Assembly (NCBI GenBank): GCA_934140355.1
Contig: CAKPBH010000039.1
Span: forward strand, 1-12,517
Source of the DNA: an uncultured Bacilli bacterium
GTDB lineage: Bacteria > Bacillota_I > Bacilli_A > RF39 > UBA660
DNA length: 12,517 nt
Reading direction: 5' to 3'
Each line of letters opens with the position of its first letter. Position 1 is the first letter of the stretch. A program made the translations under genes and the position numbers. Shown piece after piece: positions 1 through 8,015 of the stretch. The notes below the pieces were generated by a model. That model was given only the letters and a program-made list of their open reading frames with translations. It had not been told where the DNA came from and made no database searches.

Positions 1-12
1 AGAAAAATGAGA

Positions 13-453
13 TTAATCATCGATGAATCCCATTTTTTTGAATGTTGTAATTACTTTTTCTGAAGATAAATCTCCTTCGATTCGGTTTAAAACACTAATT
101 TCTTTTCCTTTTTCAAAGAATAAAGTCATTGGAGTAGCTCCATCAAGATTAAATTTCTCTAAAAATTCTTTTTGAGTATCTTCAGTTTCTTCATCATAAT
201 CAATATAGTAAACATCAATACCATATTCCTTGACAATCGCTTCAATTTTAGGTTTATAAGTCGCACAATGAGAACAAGTGCTTTTACTAACAACTAAGAT
301 AAACTTATCCTTATTATCTATCTTTTTTATCACACCTTTATAATCGAGTTGAATAAAATTCCCTGGTTTAGGTGTATTAGCATAGTTTACTAATAATATA
401 ACAATAATTGCAACAAATATAATTAGTGCAATATAAACAATTTTATTCTTCAT
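13..453 (-). CDS. Membrane-anchored thioredoxin-like protein
   Basis: A 146-residue protein with one N-terminal hydrophobic segment (about residues 5-22), which should anchor it in the membrane with the rest outside the cytoplasm. A thioredoxin fold follows. It has a CSHC redox motif (C60, C63) and a cis-proline context, ATPMT (P108), opposite it. These are the marks of a CxxC thiol-disulfide oxidoreductase. The substrate cannot be told; cell-surface disulfide handling is an inference. The ATG is preceded by a purine-rich ribosome site (GAGGTGAAGG) and a good promoter at 479-507. It is divergent from prfB. The protein resembles the small anchored thioredoxins of Gram-positive bacteria, some of which are bacteriocin accessory proteins, but no bacteriocin genes are nearby. 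Confidence 0.85.
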   Translation of the reverse strand: MKNKIVYIALIIFVAIIVILLVNYANTPKPGNFIQLDYKGVIKKIDNKDKFILVVSKSTCSHCATYKPKIEAIVKEYGIDVYYIDYDEETEDTQKEFLEKFNLDGATPMTLFFEKGKEISVLNRIEGDLSSEKVITTFKKMGFIDD

Positions 454-478
454 CCTTCACCTCTATTCCACAAGATAT

Positions 479-507
479 ATCATATCATTTTTTAACTTTT
501 ATTACAA
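479..507 (-). promoter_or_regulatory. Sigma-A promoter of the thioredoxin-like gene
   Basis: Read on the minus strand: TTGTAA (502-507), a 17-base spacer, then TATGAT (479-484). A TGA directly upstream of the -10 (485-487) makes it an extended -10 of TGn type. It lies about 25 bases upstream of the start codon. Confidence 0.7.
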
Positions 508-527
508 TAAATATCCAAAAATTAATG

Positions 528-557
528 CTTTCAATTTTTAATAATATCGGTTATAAT
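528..557 (+). promoter_or_regulatory. Candidate promoter of the prfB-yitT operon
   Basis: A perfect TATAAT at 552-557 lies 23 bases before the prfB ATG. The -35 is poor: the best choices around 528-534 match three of six consensus bases. The weak upstream box makes this less certain than the other promoters in the window. Confidence 0.45.
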
Positions 558-580
558 AAAAATATAAGGGAAGTGGTAAC

Positions 581-1670
581 ATGGAAATTAAAGAATTAAA
601 ACAAGCTTATTTAGATTTAAAAAATGACTTAGATTCAATTAGGAGGTCTCTTTGACTACGACAGTAAAAGACAAGAATTAGAAGAATGCCAAGAAAAACA
701 AAAGGAAAGTTCTTTTTGGCAAGATAAAGATAATGCCAATAAAATTATTCAGAAAATTAATGAATTAAATACAATAGTGATTCCTATTCAACACTTAACT
801 AAGAAAATAGAAGATAACCTTGCAACATTAGAGGAACTATCAAAAGATACAGAAGATTTAAGTATTTTAATTGAAGAAGAATTAACAGAGGATACAAAAC
901 AACTAGAAGATTTAAAATTGCAAACCTATCTTTCGGGAGAGTATGATAAAAATAATTGTATTTTAGAGATTCACTCGGGAGCAGGAGGAACTGAGGCTTG
1001 TGATTGGGCAAATATGCTCCTTCGTATGTATCAAAGATATCTTTCAAAAAATCATTATAAAGTAGAAGAATTGGATAGGCAATTAGGAGAAGAAGTAGGA
1101 ATTAAGAGCGTTTGTTTAAAAGTAAGTGGTAAAAATGCTTATGGTTATTTAAAGCATGAAAAGGGAATTCACCGATTAGTTAGAATTAGTCCCTTTGATT
1201 CAGGGAAAAGAAGACATACCTCCTTTGCAGCGGTAGAAGTTACACCAGAGATTGATAAATCAGTCGAAGTGGATATTCAAGATAAAGATTTAAAAATTGA
1301 TATTTATAGAAGTAGCGGACCAGGAGGTCAAGGGGTTAATACAACGGATAGTGCAGTTCGGGTAACTCATTTGCCAACGGGAATTGTTGTGACTTGCCAA
1401 AATGAGCGGAGTCAAATTCAAAATAAAGAGCATTGCTTAGAAATTTTGAGAAGTAAATTATTAAAACTAGAATTAGACAAAAAGAATGAAACCATTAATA
1501 ATATGAAACAGGGACAAAAAACAATTGCTTTTGGCTCTGGAAAAAGAAGCTATGTGATGTGTCCTTATACATTAGTAAAAGATAATGAAAGTGGCTACGA
1601 AACAAGCAATGTAGATAAAGTATTAGATGGGCAGTTGGATGAATTGATAAAATTTGGTTTAAAGGTGTGA
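581..1670 (+). CDS. prfB: Peptide chain release factor 2, made by programmed +1 frameshift
   Basis: RF2 reads UGA and UAA stop codons and triggers peptide release on the ribosome. Translation starts at ATG 581 and runs 24 codons to an in-frame TGA at 653-655. It continues in the +1 frame from GAC 654, giving 362 residues, close to the 365 of E. coli RF2. In the joined protein the stop-recognition tripeptide SPF is at about 203-205 and the catalytic GGQ at about 248-250, within GPGGQGVN. A reading that starts at GTG 777 would miss most of the N-terminal domain and should not be used. The gene ends in TGA and is followed after four bases by the first yitT gene. Because RF2 is present, TGA is a stop here. 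The residue after GGQ is G rather than the more familiar H. Confidence 0.96.
641..656 (+). promoter_or_regulatory. prfB programmed +1 frameshift site
   Basis: The sequence AGGAGG TCT CTT TGA C holds all the known parts: an internal Shine-Dalgarno (641-646), a three-base spacer, the slippery CTT codon (650-652), and an in-frame TGA (653-655) followed by C. When RF2 is scarce the ribosome pauses at TGA and slips onto TTT, so RF2 controls its own synthesis. The mechanism is known from E. coli and many other bacteria. Here the internal Shine-Dalgarno is a perfect AGGAGG rather than the E. coli AGGGGG. Confidence 0.95.
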
Positions 1671-1674
1671 TAAG

Positions 1675-2565
1675 ATGTTTTTTAAAAGTAGAAGAAGAAA
1701 AAAGATTAACGACATTTTAGAAAATGTTGAAAAAAAAGATTTGTTTAAACGTTATTTTTTACTTGCTTTAGGTTGTTTTATTGTTGCATTCGCGTTTAAT
1801 GTCTTTTTTAAACAATATGGAATTGTTTGTTTTGGGGTATCTGGTTTGTCTATTGTTGTGGAACATTTCGGAATTCCTAGTTTTTTATTTATTTTAATTT
1901 TTAATATTATTTTACTGATCATTAGTTATTATACATTAGGGTTTAAAAAGACTAGAAATGCAATTGTTGGTTCTTTAATTTTTCCCATCTTTGTTGCTTT
2001 AACAGAACCTCTTGTTCCTTATATTCATTTTCAAGACGTTGAGTTATTAGTGGTTGCGATTTTTGGTGGCGTTTTATCGGGACTTGGTTATGGGTTAATT
2101 TATAAGACAAATTTTAATACAGGAGGAACGGATATTATTTGTGAGATTGTTGCTAAATATACGAAAATTAGTATGGGAAAAGCCATGTGGGTATCTGATG
2201 GATTAGTGGTATTATCTGGTCTTTTTGTTTCTTCTTGGGAAGTGGTTTTATATGGATTTTTGGTTTTATATATCATTAGTTTTATGACCGATAGAGTAGT
2301 ACTTGGTATTTCTCAGAGTAAAGCTTTTTATATTGTAACGAGAAATGAAGAAGAGGTTAGAAACTTTTTATTATCCATAACGGATGGCGGTGTAACTTTA
2401 GTGAATGCAAGAGGGGGATATTCCAATGAAAAAGAGACACTTCTTTTAGGGGTTGTCCCAACAAGACAGTATTTTATTGTAAAAGAAGGACTAAGAGAAA
2501 TTGATCCTAGCATTTTCTTTTTAGCCTGTGATGCTTACGAAGTTAGTTCGAGGAAGAATAAATAA
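1675..2565 (+). CDS. YitT family membrane protein, paralogue A
   Basis: A 296-residue YitT-family protein with a basic N-terminus, five or six hydrophobic segments between about 25 and 210, and a soluble C-terminal DUF2179-like domain (about 216-291). The membrane part is an internal duplication of the DUF161 type. The second repeat has the family motif NTGGTDII (148-155). In the first repeat the matching place reads CFGVSGLS (52-59), so the usual TGG is missing. The biochemical role of YitT proteins is not established; a transport role is only suspected. Its ATG lies four bases after prfB, with AGGTG upstream, so it is co-transcribed with prfB. Its stop overlaps the start of paralogue B by one base (TAATG). 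Confidence 0.85.
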   Translation: MFFKSRRRKKINDILENVEKKDLFKRYFLLALGCFIVAFAFNVFFKQYGIVCFGVSGLSIVVEHFGIPSFLFILIFNIILLIISYYTLGFKKTRNAIVGSLIFPIFVALTEPLVPYIHFQDVELLVVAIFGGVLSGLGYGLIYKTNFNTGGTDIICEIVAKYTKISMGKAMWVSDGLVVLSGLFVSSWEVVLYGFLVLYIISFMTDRVVLGISQSKAFYIVTRNEEEVRNFLLSITDGGVTLVNARGGYSNEKETLLLGVVPTRQYFIVKEGLREIDPSIFFLACDAYEVSSRKNK

Positions 2566-3443
2566 TGGAAAAAAGAGATACAAGAATTGAAGAAATTGTT
2601 AATACCCTAAATGCTAGGAATCGTAGCGAAAGAATTGCTATCTTTATTTGGGGAGTGTTAGTATATGCTATTTCTTTTAGTATTTTCTTTTCTCCTAAAA
2701 ATATTGTAACCGGAGGCACGGCTGGTCTATCATTAATTGTGGATAAATTTTTAAAAATTGATACAAGTGTTTTTGTCTTTTTTGTCTCATTTACGCTTTT
2801 AGTGATTGGTTATTTTCTTTTAGGAAAAAAGAATACCATTAAAACTATCTTTGGTGTTATTCTTCTCCCTATTTTTTTAGAGTTTAGTAGTATTTTTCAA
2901 GTCTTATTCCATTTAGAGGCTTCATCATTATTTTTAACGATCTTTTTTGGAGGAATTATGATGGGACTTGGTAATGGAATGATTATTAGAAGTGGCTTTT
3001 CTGTAGGAGGATTTCAAACCATTTATCAAATTCTCTATAAGTATTTTGGCATTTCTATTGGTAAATCAACTTTGTGGGTAAATGGCGTTTTAATTTTTAT
3101 CAGTGGTATGATTTTTGGCGTTTCTAATGCTTTGTATGCCATTATTGGTCTTTATATCTCTTCGATAGTAACAGATAGAGTAATGTTAGAGTCATCCATT
3201 ACCAAAACTTTCTTTATTATTACCGATAAAGAGAAAGAAATTAGTCAATATATTGTCGAGAATTTAGGATATGGAGTAACAGTAATGAATGCAGAAGGCG
3301 GTTATAGTGGAAAAAATAAAAAAATACTGATGTGTGCTATTCCTACAAGACATTATTATGAGCTAAAGGAGAGTATCCAAGAATTAGATGAAGAAGTATT
3401 CTTTCTAATTACGGATACTTATGAAATTTACGGTGGAGTGTAA
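2565..3443 (+). CDS. YitT family membrane protein, paralogue B
   Basis: A 292-residue tandem paralogue of the upstream YitT protein, with the same layout: hydrophobic segments from about 22 to 205 and a DUF2179-like tail (about 213-290). Conserved tail elements such as GYGVTVMNAEGGYS align with DGGVTLVNARGGYS in paralogue A. The first repeat keeps TGG (TGGTAGLS, 49-56), whereas the second reads SVGGFQTI (146-153) and has lost the TGGTD form. This is the reverse of paralogue A. The start overlaps the previous stop (TAATG) and an AGGA sits at 2551-2554, so translation is probably coupled. Function unknown; a two-subunit membrane complex with paralogue A is my inference. Confidence 0.85.
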   Translation: MEKRDTRIEEIVNTLNARNRSERIAIFIWGVLVYAISFSIFFSPKNIVTGGTAGLSLIVDKFLKIDTSVFVFFVSFTLLVIGYFLLGKKNTIKTIFGVILLPIFLEFSSIFQVLFHLEASSLFLTIFFGGIMMGLGNGMIIRSGFSVGGFQTIYQILYKYFGISIGKSTLWVNGVLIFISGMIFGVSNALYAIIGLYISSIVTDRVMLESSITKTFFIITDKEKEISQYIVENLGYGVTVMNAEGGYSGKNKKILMCAIPTRHYYELKESIQELDEEVFFLITDTYEIYGGV

Positions 3444-3467
3444 AGAGAAAAATTATCACTCAAAATA

Positions 3468-3498
3468 CTGTAAAATCTAGAAAATAGTATGATATAAT
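3468..3498 (+). promoter_or_regulatory. Extended -10 promoter of ftsEX
   Basis: TGATATAAT at 3490-3498 is a perfect TATAAT with the TGn extension. The best -35 (CTGTAA, 3468-3473) is weak and 19 bases away, which an extended -10 can tolerate. It lies 23 bases before ftsE and separates it from the yitT genes. Confidence 0.65.
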
Positions 3499-3521
3499 AG
3501 GAAGAAGAAAAAGGTGATAAA

Positions 3522-4217
3522 ATGGAATTAATTAGAGTAGATAATGTACAAAAAACCTATAAAAATGGTGTTGTAGCATTATATGATTTTAATTTAAGTA
3601 TTCAAAAAGGGGAATTTGTCTTTGTAATCGGTGCCTCTGGCTCAGGAAAATCTACTTTAATCAAAATGTTATATCGTGAGGAACGTCCAGATAAAGGTTC
3701 AATCTTTATTGGAGGCATTAATGTCGCTAAATTAAAAAATAGAAAAGTGTATATTTTAAGAAGAAAACTAGGGGTTGTATTCCAAGATTTTAAATTACTT
3801 CCAAAGTTAACTGTTTTTGAAAATGTGGCTTTTGCTATGGAAGTATTTGGTTATGAAAAAAGCGAAATTCAAAAAAGAGTATTAGAAGTATTAGATTTAG
3901 TAGGCCTTAAAAATAAGGTAAGACAATACCCTGACCAATTATCAGGTGGAGAGCAACAAAGAGTAGTTATTGCAAGAGCAATTGTTAATCGCCCAAAATT
4001 ATTAATCTGTGATGAACCAACGGGAAATTTAGACCCGGATACATCGATGGAAATTATGAGAGTACTAGAAAATATCAATAACTTAGGAACAACAATTATC
4101 ATGGCAACACATGATAGGGAAATCGTAAATAAAATGAAAAAAAGAGTAATTTTAATTGAAGATGGAAGATTAAAGAAAGATTATGAGAAAGGAACGTATT
4201 ATAATGAGAGGTATTAG
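3522..4217 (+). CDS. ftsE: Cell-division ABC transporter ATPase FtsE
   Basis: A 231-residue ATPase of the FtsEX complex, which sits at the division site or sidewall and uses ATP to switch on peptidoglycan hydrolases through FtsX. Walker A is GASGSGKST (37-45), the Q-loop glutamine is Q88 in VFQDF, the ABC signature is LSGGEQ (140-145), Walker B is LLICDE (160-165) and the switch histidine is H197. The length matches FtsE. The start is backed by AAGGTGAT at 3511-3518. The gene overlaps ftsX, which supports FtsE over related LolD or MacB ATPases. No hydrolase partner gene (PcsB or CwlO type) is visible nearby. Confidence 0.95.
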   Translation: MELIRVDNVQKTYKNGVVALYDFNLSIQKGEFVFVIGASGSGKSTLIKMLYREERPDKGSIFIGGINVAKLKNRKVYILRRKLGVVFQDFKLLPKLTVFENVAFAMEVFGYEKSEIQKRVLEVLDLVGLKNKVRQYPDQLSGGEQQRVVIARAIVNRPKLLICDEPTGNLDPDTSMEIMRVLENINNLGTTIIMATHDREIVNKMKKRVILIEDGRLKKDYEKGTYYNERY

Positions 4218-5106
4218 AACAATTCAAAGGTACATTAGAGATGCCTTTAAAAGTGTAATTAGAAATTTTTCTCTATCCTTAGCTTCTATTTCCTGTATAG
4301 CAATTACTCTAATTGTAGTCGCATTTTCTCTTGTAATCTCTTACAATGTAGAAAATTTTACCGAATCGATCCGAAAAGATGTAACGATGGTCATATTCTT
4401 AGACAAAACAGCTGATAAATCAGATTATGCTAGAATAGAAAAAGCAATTCGTTCTACTGGAAACGTAGAAAAATTAACTTTTAAATCCAAACAAAAATCA
4501 GCCGAAGAAACGGCTAAAGGAAATGAAGTGTTTGAGGCAATTATCAGTGGTTGGACAGACGACACAAACCCTTTGTTAGATAGTTTTGAATTAAAAGTAA
4601 AAGATGTTGAACAAATTAAAGAAACAGCCAAGGCAATTAAAAGTGTTGATAAAGTAAATACAGTAAGTTATGGGGAAGATATGGTTGATCAGTTAATTAC
4701 TATCTTTGATGTTGTAAAAAAAGTATCTATTGGAGCAGTTATTGCTTTAATTGTTGTAACAGCCTTTCTAATCGCTAATACGATTAAGTTAGCGATTTAT
4801 GCTAGAAAAAGAGAAATTGAAATTATGCGTCTAGTTGGAGCCTCTAATATTTCTATCAAGATTCCTTTTGTTATTGAAGGTTTATTTTTAGGACTTCTAG
4901 GCTCCATTATTCCAATCATTATCACTATCTATGGCTATACATCACTTTATAATTTCTTTCATGGAAAATTGTTCTCCTCATCCCTTGCCAAATTAATTTC
5001 ACCAACGCCATTTGTTTATTTAGCGTCCCTTCTTCTTATGATAATAGGGATATTAGTTGGAATGTTTGGTTCATGGAGGGCAGTAAAAAAATACTTAAAA
5101 ATCTAA
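4204..5106 (+). CDS. ftsX: Cell-division permease-like protein FtsX
   Basis: The 300-residue membrane partner of FtsE. It has a cytoplasmic N-terminus (MRGIRTIQRYIRDAF), a first membrane segment at about 24-46, and an outside domain (about 50-170) that in the family binds the hydrolase or its adaptor. Three more membrane segments follow at about 174-194, 221-245 and 270-290. The cytoplasmic RKREIEIMRLVGAS (201-214) is the typical FtsX coupling region. I chose ATG 4204, with AAAGGA ten bases upstream, over ATG 4183. The upstream start adds seven residues and has a weaker ribosome site, but cannot be fully excluded. The chosen start overlaps ftsE by 14 bases, which fits coupled translation. Confidence 0.93.
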   Translation: MRGIRTIQRYIRDAFKSVIRNFSLSLASISCIAITLIVVAFSLVISYNVENFTESIRKDVTMVIFLDKTADKSDYARIEKAIRSTGNVEKLTFKSKQKSAEETAKGNEVFEAIISGWTDDTNPLLDSFELKVKDVEQIKETAKAIKSVDKVNTVSYGEDMVDQLITIFDVVKKVSIGAVIALIVVTAFLIANTIKLAIYARKREIEIMRLVGASNISIKIPFVIEGLFLGLLGSIIPIIITIYGYTSLYNFFHGKLFSSSLAKLISPTPFVYLASLLLMIIGILVGMFGSWRAVKKYLKI

Positions 5107-5172
5107 TTTTGGTATGAGAAAATAGGCGAGTAAAAAATATTTAGAAATCTTATCTTTATTTTAGAAAAATCA

Positions 5173-5433
5173 TTATTTCATTTTATCTAAATAAATTTGA
5201 TAATATTCTAAAATCTTTAAGTAAGTATCATGAGATACTTTCTTTTTTATCTCCTCTAATAATTCTTTTTCATGTCCCATAAAAAAATCTTGATACCTAT
5301 TTTTGATATAGAAATAAATAATATCTACTTCTTCATTAGTTAAGGGGATATTTTGCTTTTTACTAAAATTTATAATATCATTTTTATCTAATTTTCTAAT
5401 ATAATTTAAAATAAAAAAACGATTCATCATCAT
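5173..5433 (-). CDS. Small DUF2624-like protein (YqfT type), tentative
   Basis: A small helical, charged protein of about 86 residues with no signal peptide or membrane segment. Its pattern is a short N-terminal helix (NDIINFSKKQ), then NIPLTNEEVDIIYFYIK, then a region ending in KELLEEIKKKVSH and a final helix. This recalls the Bacillus YqfT/DUF2624 family of unknown function. I recognise it by general pattern only. The start is ambiguous: tandem GTG GTG ATG ATG ATG codons lie between 5439 and 5425, and GGTGAT within them may act as part of the ribosome site. It is convergent with ftsX and divergent from the PBP gene. The 66 bases between ftsX and its stop show no clear terminator. Confidence 0.6.
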   Translation of the reverse strand: MMMNRFFILNYIRKLDKNDIINFSKKQNIPLTNEEVDIIYFYIKNRYQDFFMGHEKELLEEIKKKVSHDTYLKILEYYQIYLDKMK

Positions 5434-5509
5434 CACCACTTTATTCTATGTAAATACTTAAAAAAAAGAATAGACTTCCATCTTTTTTTACAAAAAAAAT
5501 AAATTTTTG

Positions 5510-5518
5510 TGCTATAAT
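5510..5518 (+). promoter_or_regulatory. Extended -10 promoter of the PBP gene
   Basis: TGCTATAAT is a perfect TATAAT with the TGn extension, 25 bases before the start codon. TTTACA at 5487-5492 could be a -35, but the 20-base spacing is too long for a standard promoter, so the extended -10 probably carries it. An ideal AGGAGG (5531-5536) lies seven bases before ATG 5544. Confidence 0.6.
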
Positions 5519-5543
5519 GTTGTTAATGTGAGGAGGAGAGAAA

Positions 5544-7784
5544 ATGGCAGGAAAAAAGAAAATCAAATTAAAAGGTTCTAGTTTTTTTGATAAGAATAAA
5601 CCCATTAATAAAATAAGAAAAACAAAATCATCTTCTCCTAAAGAAAATAATTTACATAATAAAAAGCCTTTAAATAAGTTGAGTAAGACAAAGCAAGTGG
5701 TTAGAAAAAATACAACTAGACCTTATAGCAATAAAGCACCAACTTCAGGAACAAGGTATTTACCAGATATTATTGAAAAGAGATATCTTTTCTTATTAGT
5801 TGTAATTGTTATTTTTTTTAGTGCGATTACAACAAGACTATTTCAACTTCAAGTTTTAGATACAGAGGATTATGAAGAAAAATTAGTTGCGGCAACAGAG
5901 AAAATCGTAGAAGGAGAATCGACTCCGAGAGGAAGAATTTATGATAGAAATTATAAATTATTAGTCGATAATGAAGCGGTAAAAACGATTTATTACAAAA
6001 AACAAAGCGGTATAACGACTGAGAAAGAATTAAAATTAGCAAGGACGCTTGCAGAAAATATTGATGTTGATTATAGTAAATTAAGTGAGAAAATGTTAAA
6101 GACATTTTGGTATAAAAATAATGAAAAGAAGGCCGAGGGGAAAATTACCAAACAAGAGCGAGAAAAATATACCCAAAGAAAGTTGAATGATGATGATTTA
6201 GAAAATTTAATTTATGAAAGAATTACTGCAGAAGAACTTTCTGTTTATAATGAACTTGACAAAAAAACAGCTTATATTTATTATTTGATGAATAAAGGTT
6301 ATTCTTATGCTGAAAAAGTCATTAAAAATTCTGGTGTAACCGATAATGAGTATGCTTTTGTTAGTGAAAATATTGACACACTAAATGGCGTAAATACCAA
6401 ATTAGACTGGGAAAGAACGTATCCTTATGGGGATGTATTTAAATCGATTTTAGGAAATGTCTCTAGTTCAACGCAAGGTATTCCTTCTGAATTAGTGGAA
6501 GAATACTTAAAAGAAGGATATAGTATGAATGATAGAGTGGGGATTAGTTATTTAGAGTTTCAGTACGAAAAATACTTAAAAGGAACAAAAGCAAAATATA
6601 AAGTAACTTCTGGAAATAATTATGAACTAGTTGAAACAGGTTCTAGGGGAAATGATATTGTCCTAACAATTGATATTGACCTTCAAAAGTATTTAGAAGA
6701 GAAGTTATCTGAAGAAGTATTAGCAACTAAAAATGAACCACATACTGCTTATTATGATCATAGTTTTGCTGTTGTTGCAAACCCTAAAACGGGAGAGATT
6801 TTAGCAATGGCTGGAAAGCAAGTAAAAGAAGAAAATGGGGCATATAAAGTAACAGATTACACACCAGGTGTCATTACAACTTCCGTAACTCCAGGTTCCA
6901 TTGTTAAAGGTGCCTCTATGCTTGTTGGATATAAATATGGCGCTATTAATATTGGTCAGTATCAAATGGATGAATGTATAAAAATAAAGGCAACACCTGA
7001 AAAGTGTTCGTGGAGAACACTGGGATATATTAATGATATTAATGCCTTAGCGTATTCTTCTAATGTTTATCAGTATAAAATTGCTATTGCGATAGGAAAT
7101 GGAACTTATCGCTATGACCAGGCTCTAGCTTTAGATAAAAGTGCTTTTGATAAATATAGACAAATGTATTCTTCCTTTGGTCTTGGCGTTAAAACTGGAA
7201 TTGATTTACCATCTGAAGGACATGGTTATTCTGGAAAATCAACTATGCCGGGACATTTATTAGATTTTTCTATCGGACAGTATGATACCTATACGCCAAT
7301 TCAGATTTCACAATATATTAATACTCTAGCAAATGGAGGAACAAGACTTCAACCATATTTGTTAAAAGAAGTTTATGAAACAACTAAAGATAATGCGGCG
7401 TCATTTGGAAAGAAAATATTTGAAAATAGTCCTAAAGAGTTAGGAAAGGTAGATGTTGAGGAAAAATATATTGATCGGGTAAAAGAAGGTTTTAGAGCAG
7501 TAGTTAGTTATGGTCTGGGAACCCAATATATGGGATCATACCAGTCTATTGGCGCTGGAAAAACCGGAACTAGTCAGAGTTTTATTGATACCAATAATGA
7601 TGGAACGGTAGATACTGAAACCATCACAACAAGTTTTGTTGGATATGCTCCTTATGATGATCCAAAGATGAGTATTGTGGTTATTAGCCCTGATGTTGCT
7701 GATGCAACTGCGGATACAACTAGTGGAATTAATAAGCGCTTATCTTCAGAAATTGTCAATAAATACTTTGAAATTTACAAATAA
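5544..7784 (+). CDS. pbpA: Class B penicillin-binding protein, elongation type (PbpA/PBP2A-like)
   Basis: A 746-residue D,D-transpeptidase that cross-links peptidoglycan on the outer face of the membrane. A very basic, lysine-rich cytoplasmic tail (1-80) is followed by one membrane anchor (about 81-99). The PBP dimer domain begins with TPRGRIYDRN. The transpeptidase domain has the active-site SIVK (S452, K455), SSN (505-507) and KTG (673-675). Stretches such as YSMNDRVGISYLE, FGLGVKTGIDLP and LLDFSIGQYDTYTP are typical of the Bacillus PbpA and Streptococcus PBP2b group, which works in sidewall elongation rather than division. No PASTA domains are present, which argues against a FtsI/PBP2X-type protein. 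The basic tail, about 80 residues, is longer than I expect. All catalytic motifs are intact. Confidence 0.93.
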   Translation: MAGKKKIKLKGSSFFDKNKPINKIRKTKSSSPKENNLHNKKPLNKLSKTKQVVRKNTTRPYSNKAPTSGTRYLPDIIEKRYLFLLVVIVIFFSAITTRLFQLQVLDTEDYEEKLVAATEKIVEGESTPRGRIYDRNYKLLVDNEAVKTIYYKKQSGITTEKELKLARTLAENIDVDYSKLSEKMLKTFWYKNNEKKAEGKITKQEREKYTQRKLNDDDLENLIYERITAEELSVYNELDKKTAYIYYLMNKGYSYAEKVIKNSGVTDNEYAFVSENIDTLNGVNTKLDWERTYPYGDVFKSILGNVSSSTQGIPSELVEEYLKEGYSMNDRVGISYLEFQYEKYLKGTKAKYKVTSGNNYELVETGSRGNDIVLTIDIDLQKYLEEKLSEEVLATKNEPHTAYYDHSFAVVANPKTGEILAMAGKQVKEENGAYKVTDYTPGVITTSVTPGSIVKGASMLVGYKYGAINIGQYQMDECIKIKATPEKCSWRTLGYINDINALAYSSNVYQYKIAIAIGNGTYRYDQALALDKSAFDKYRQMYSSFGLGVKTGIDLPSEGHGYSGKSTMPGHLLDFSIGQYDTYTPIQISQYINTLANGGTRLQPYLLKEVYETTKDNAASFGKKIFENSPKELGKVDVEEKYIDRVKEGFRAVVSYGLGTQYMGSYQSIGAGKTGTSQSFIDTNNDGTVDTETITTSFVGYAPYDDPKMSIVVISPDVADATADTTSGINKRLSSEIVNKYFEIYK

Positions 7785-7795
7785 TGTGTTATAAT
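7768..7795 (+). promoter_or_regulatory. Sigma-A promoter of rpmG
   Basis: TTGAAA (7768-7773), a 16-base spacer and TATAAT (7790-7795) with a TGT extension (7787-7789). It overlaps the last codons and stop of the PBP gene. This is among the best promoters in the window and fits high expression of a ribosomal protein. Confidence 0.8.
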
Positions 7796-7824
7796 ACGTT
7801 CAGTGCTTTAAAAGGAGGTGCATT

Positions 7825-7995
7825 ATGGCTAAGAAAGAAAGTAGAACTTTAGTAACATTAACATGTCAAGAATGTAAGAAAGTTACTTATAGAACTCCAA
7901 AAAACAGTGATAATACAAAAGAAAAATTAAGTTTAAATAAGTATTGCAGCAATTGTCGTAGGGTATGTGAGTTTAAAGAAACAAAAACAAAATAA
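7825..7995 (+). CDS. rpmG: Ribosomal protein bL33, zinc-binding form
   Basis: A 56-residue protein of the large ribosomal subunit. It opens with MAKKESRTLVTLTCQEC and has the L33 centre YRTPKNSDNTKEKLSLNKYC. Two CxxC pairs (C14/C17 and C41/C44) form the zinc ribbon, so this is the zinc-dependent C+ type. In the tail, positions that are usually T and H are C48 and F50, an unusual extra cysteine. AGGAGGTG at 7813-7820 lies four bases before the ATG. The length is in the normal range (about 49-56). It is followed by efp after 20 bases and is probably co-transcribed with it. Confidence 0.95.
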   Translation: MAKKESRTLVTLTCQECKKVTYRTPKNSDNTKEKLSLNKYCSNCRRVCEFKETKTK

Positions 7996-8015
7996 TGAAT
8001 GAGGGGATTTAAGTT

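Noticed and set aside
777..1670. prfB read as a shorter gene from GTG 777
   Set aside because: It lacks the N-terminal domain, has no ribosome site, and the frameshift cassette at 641-656 joins it cleanly to ATG 581.
581..1670. TGA read as tryptophan (Mycoplasma-type code)
   Set aside because: Tryptophan is encoded by TGG, RF2 is present, and prfB and yceD end at TGA with family-typical lengths.
5460..5489. A-run/T-run inverted repeat between the small minus gene and pbpA
   Set aside because: It is almost all A-T pairs with an 11-base loop, lies between two divergent starts, and has no role as a terminator there.
5827..6105. Antisense open frame inside the PBP gene
   Set aside because: It is a by-product of the AT-rich lysine and glutamate codons of the real gene, with no ribosome site or recognisable motif. 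The same holds for antisense frames in prfB, ftsE, ftsX, yitT, yceD and the desulfurase.
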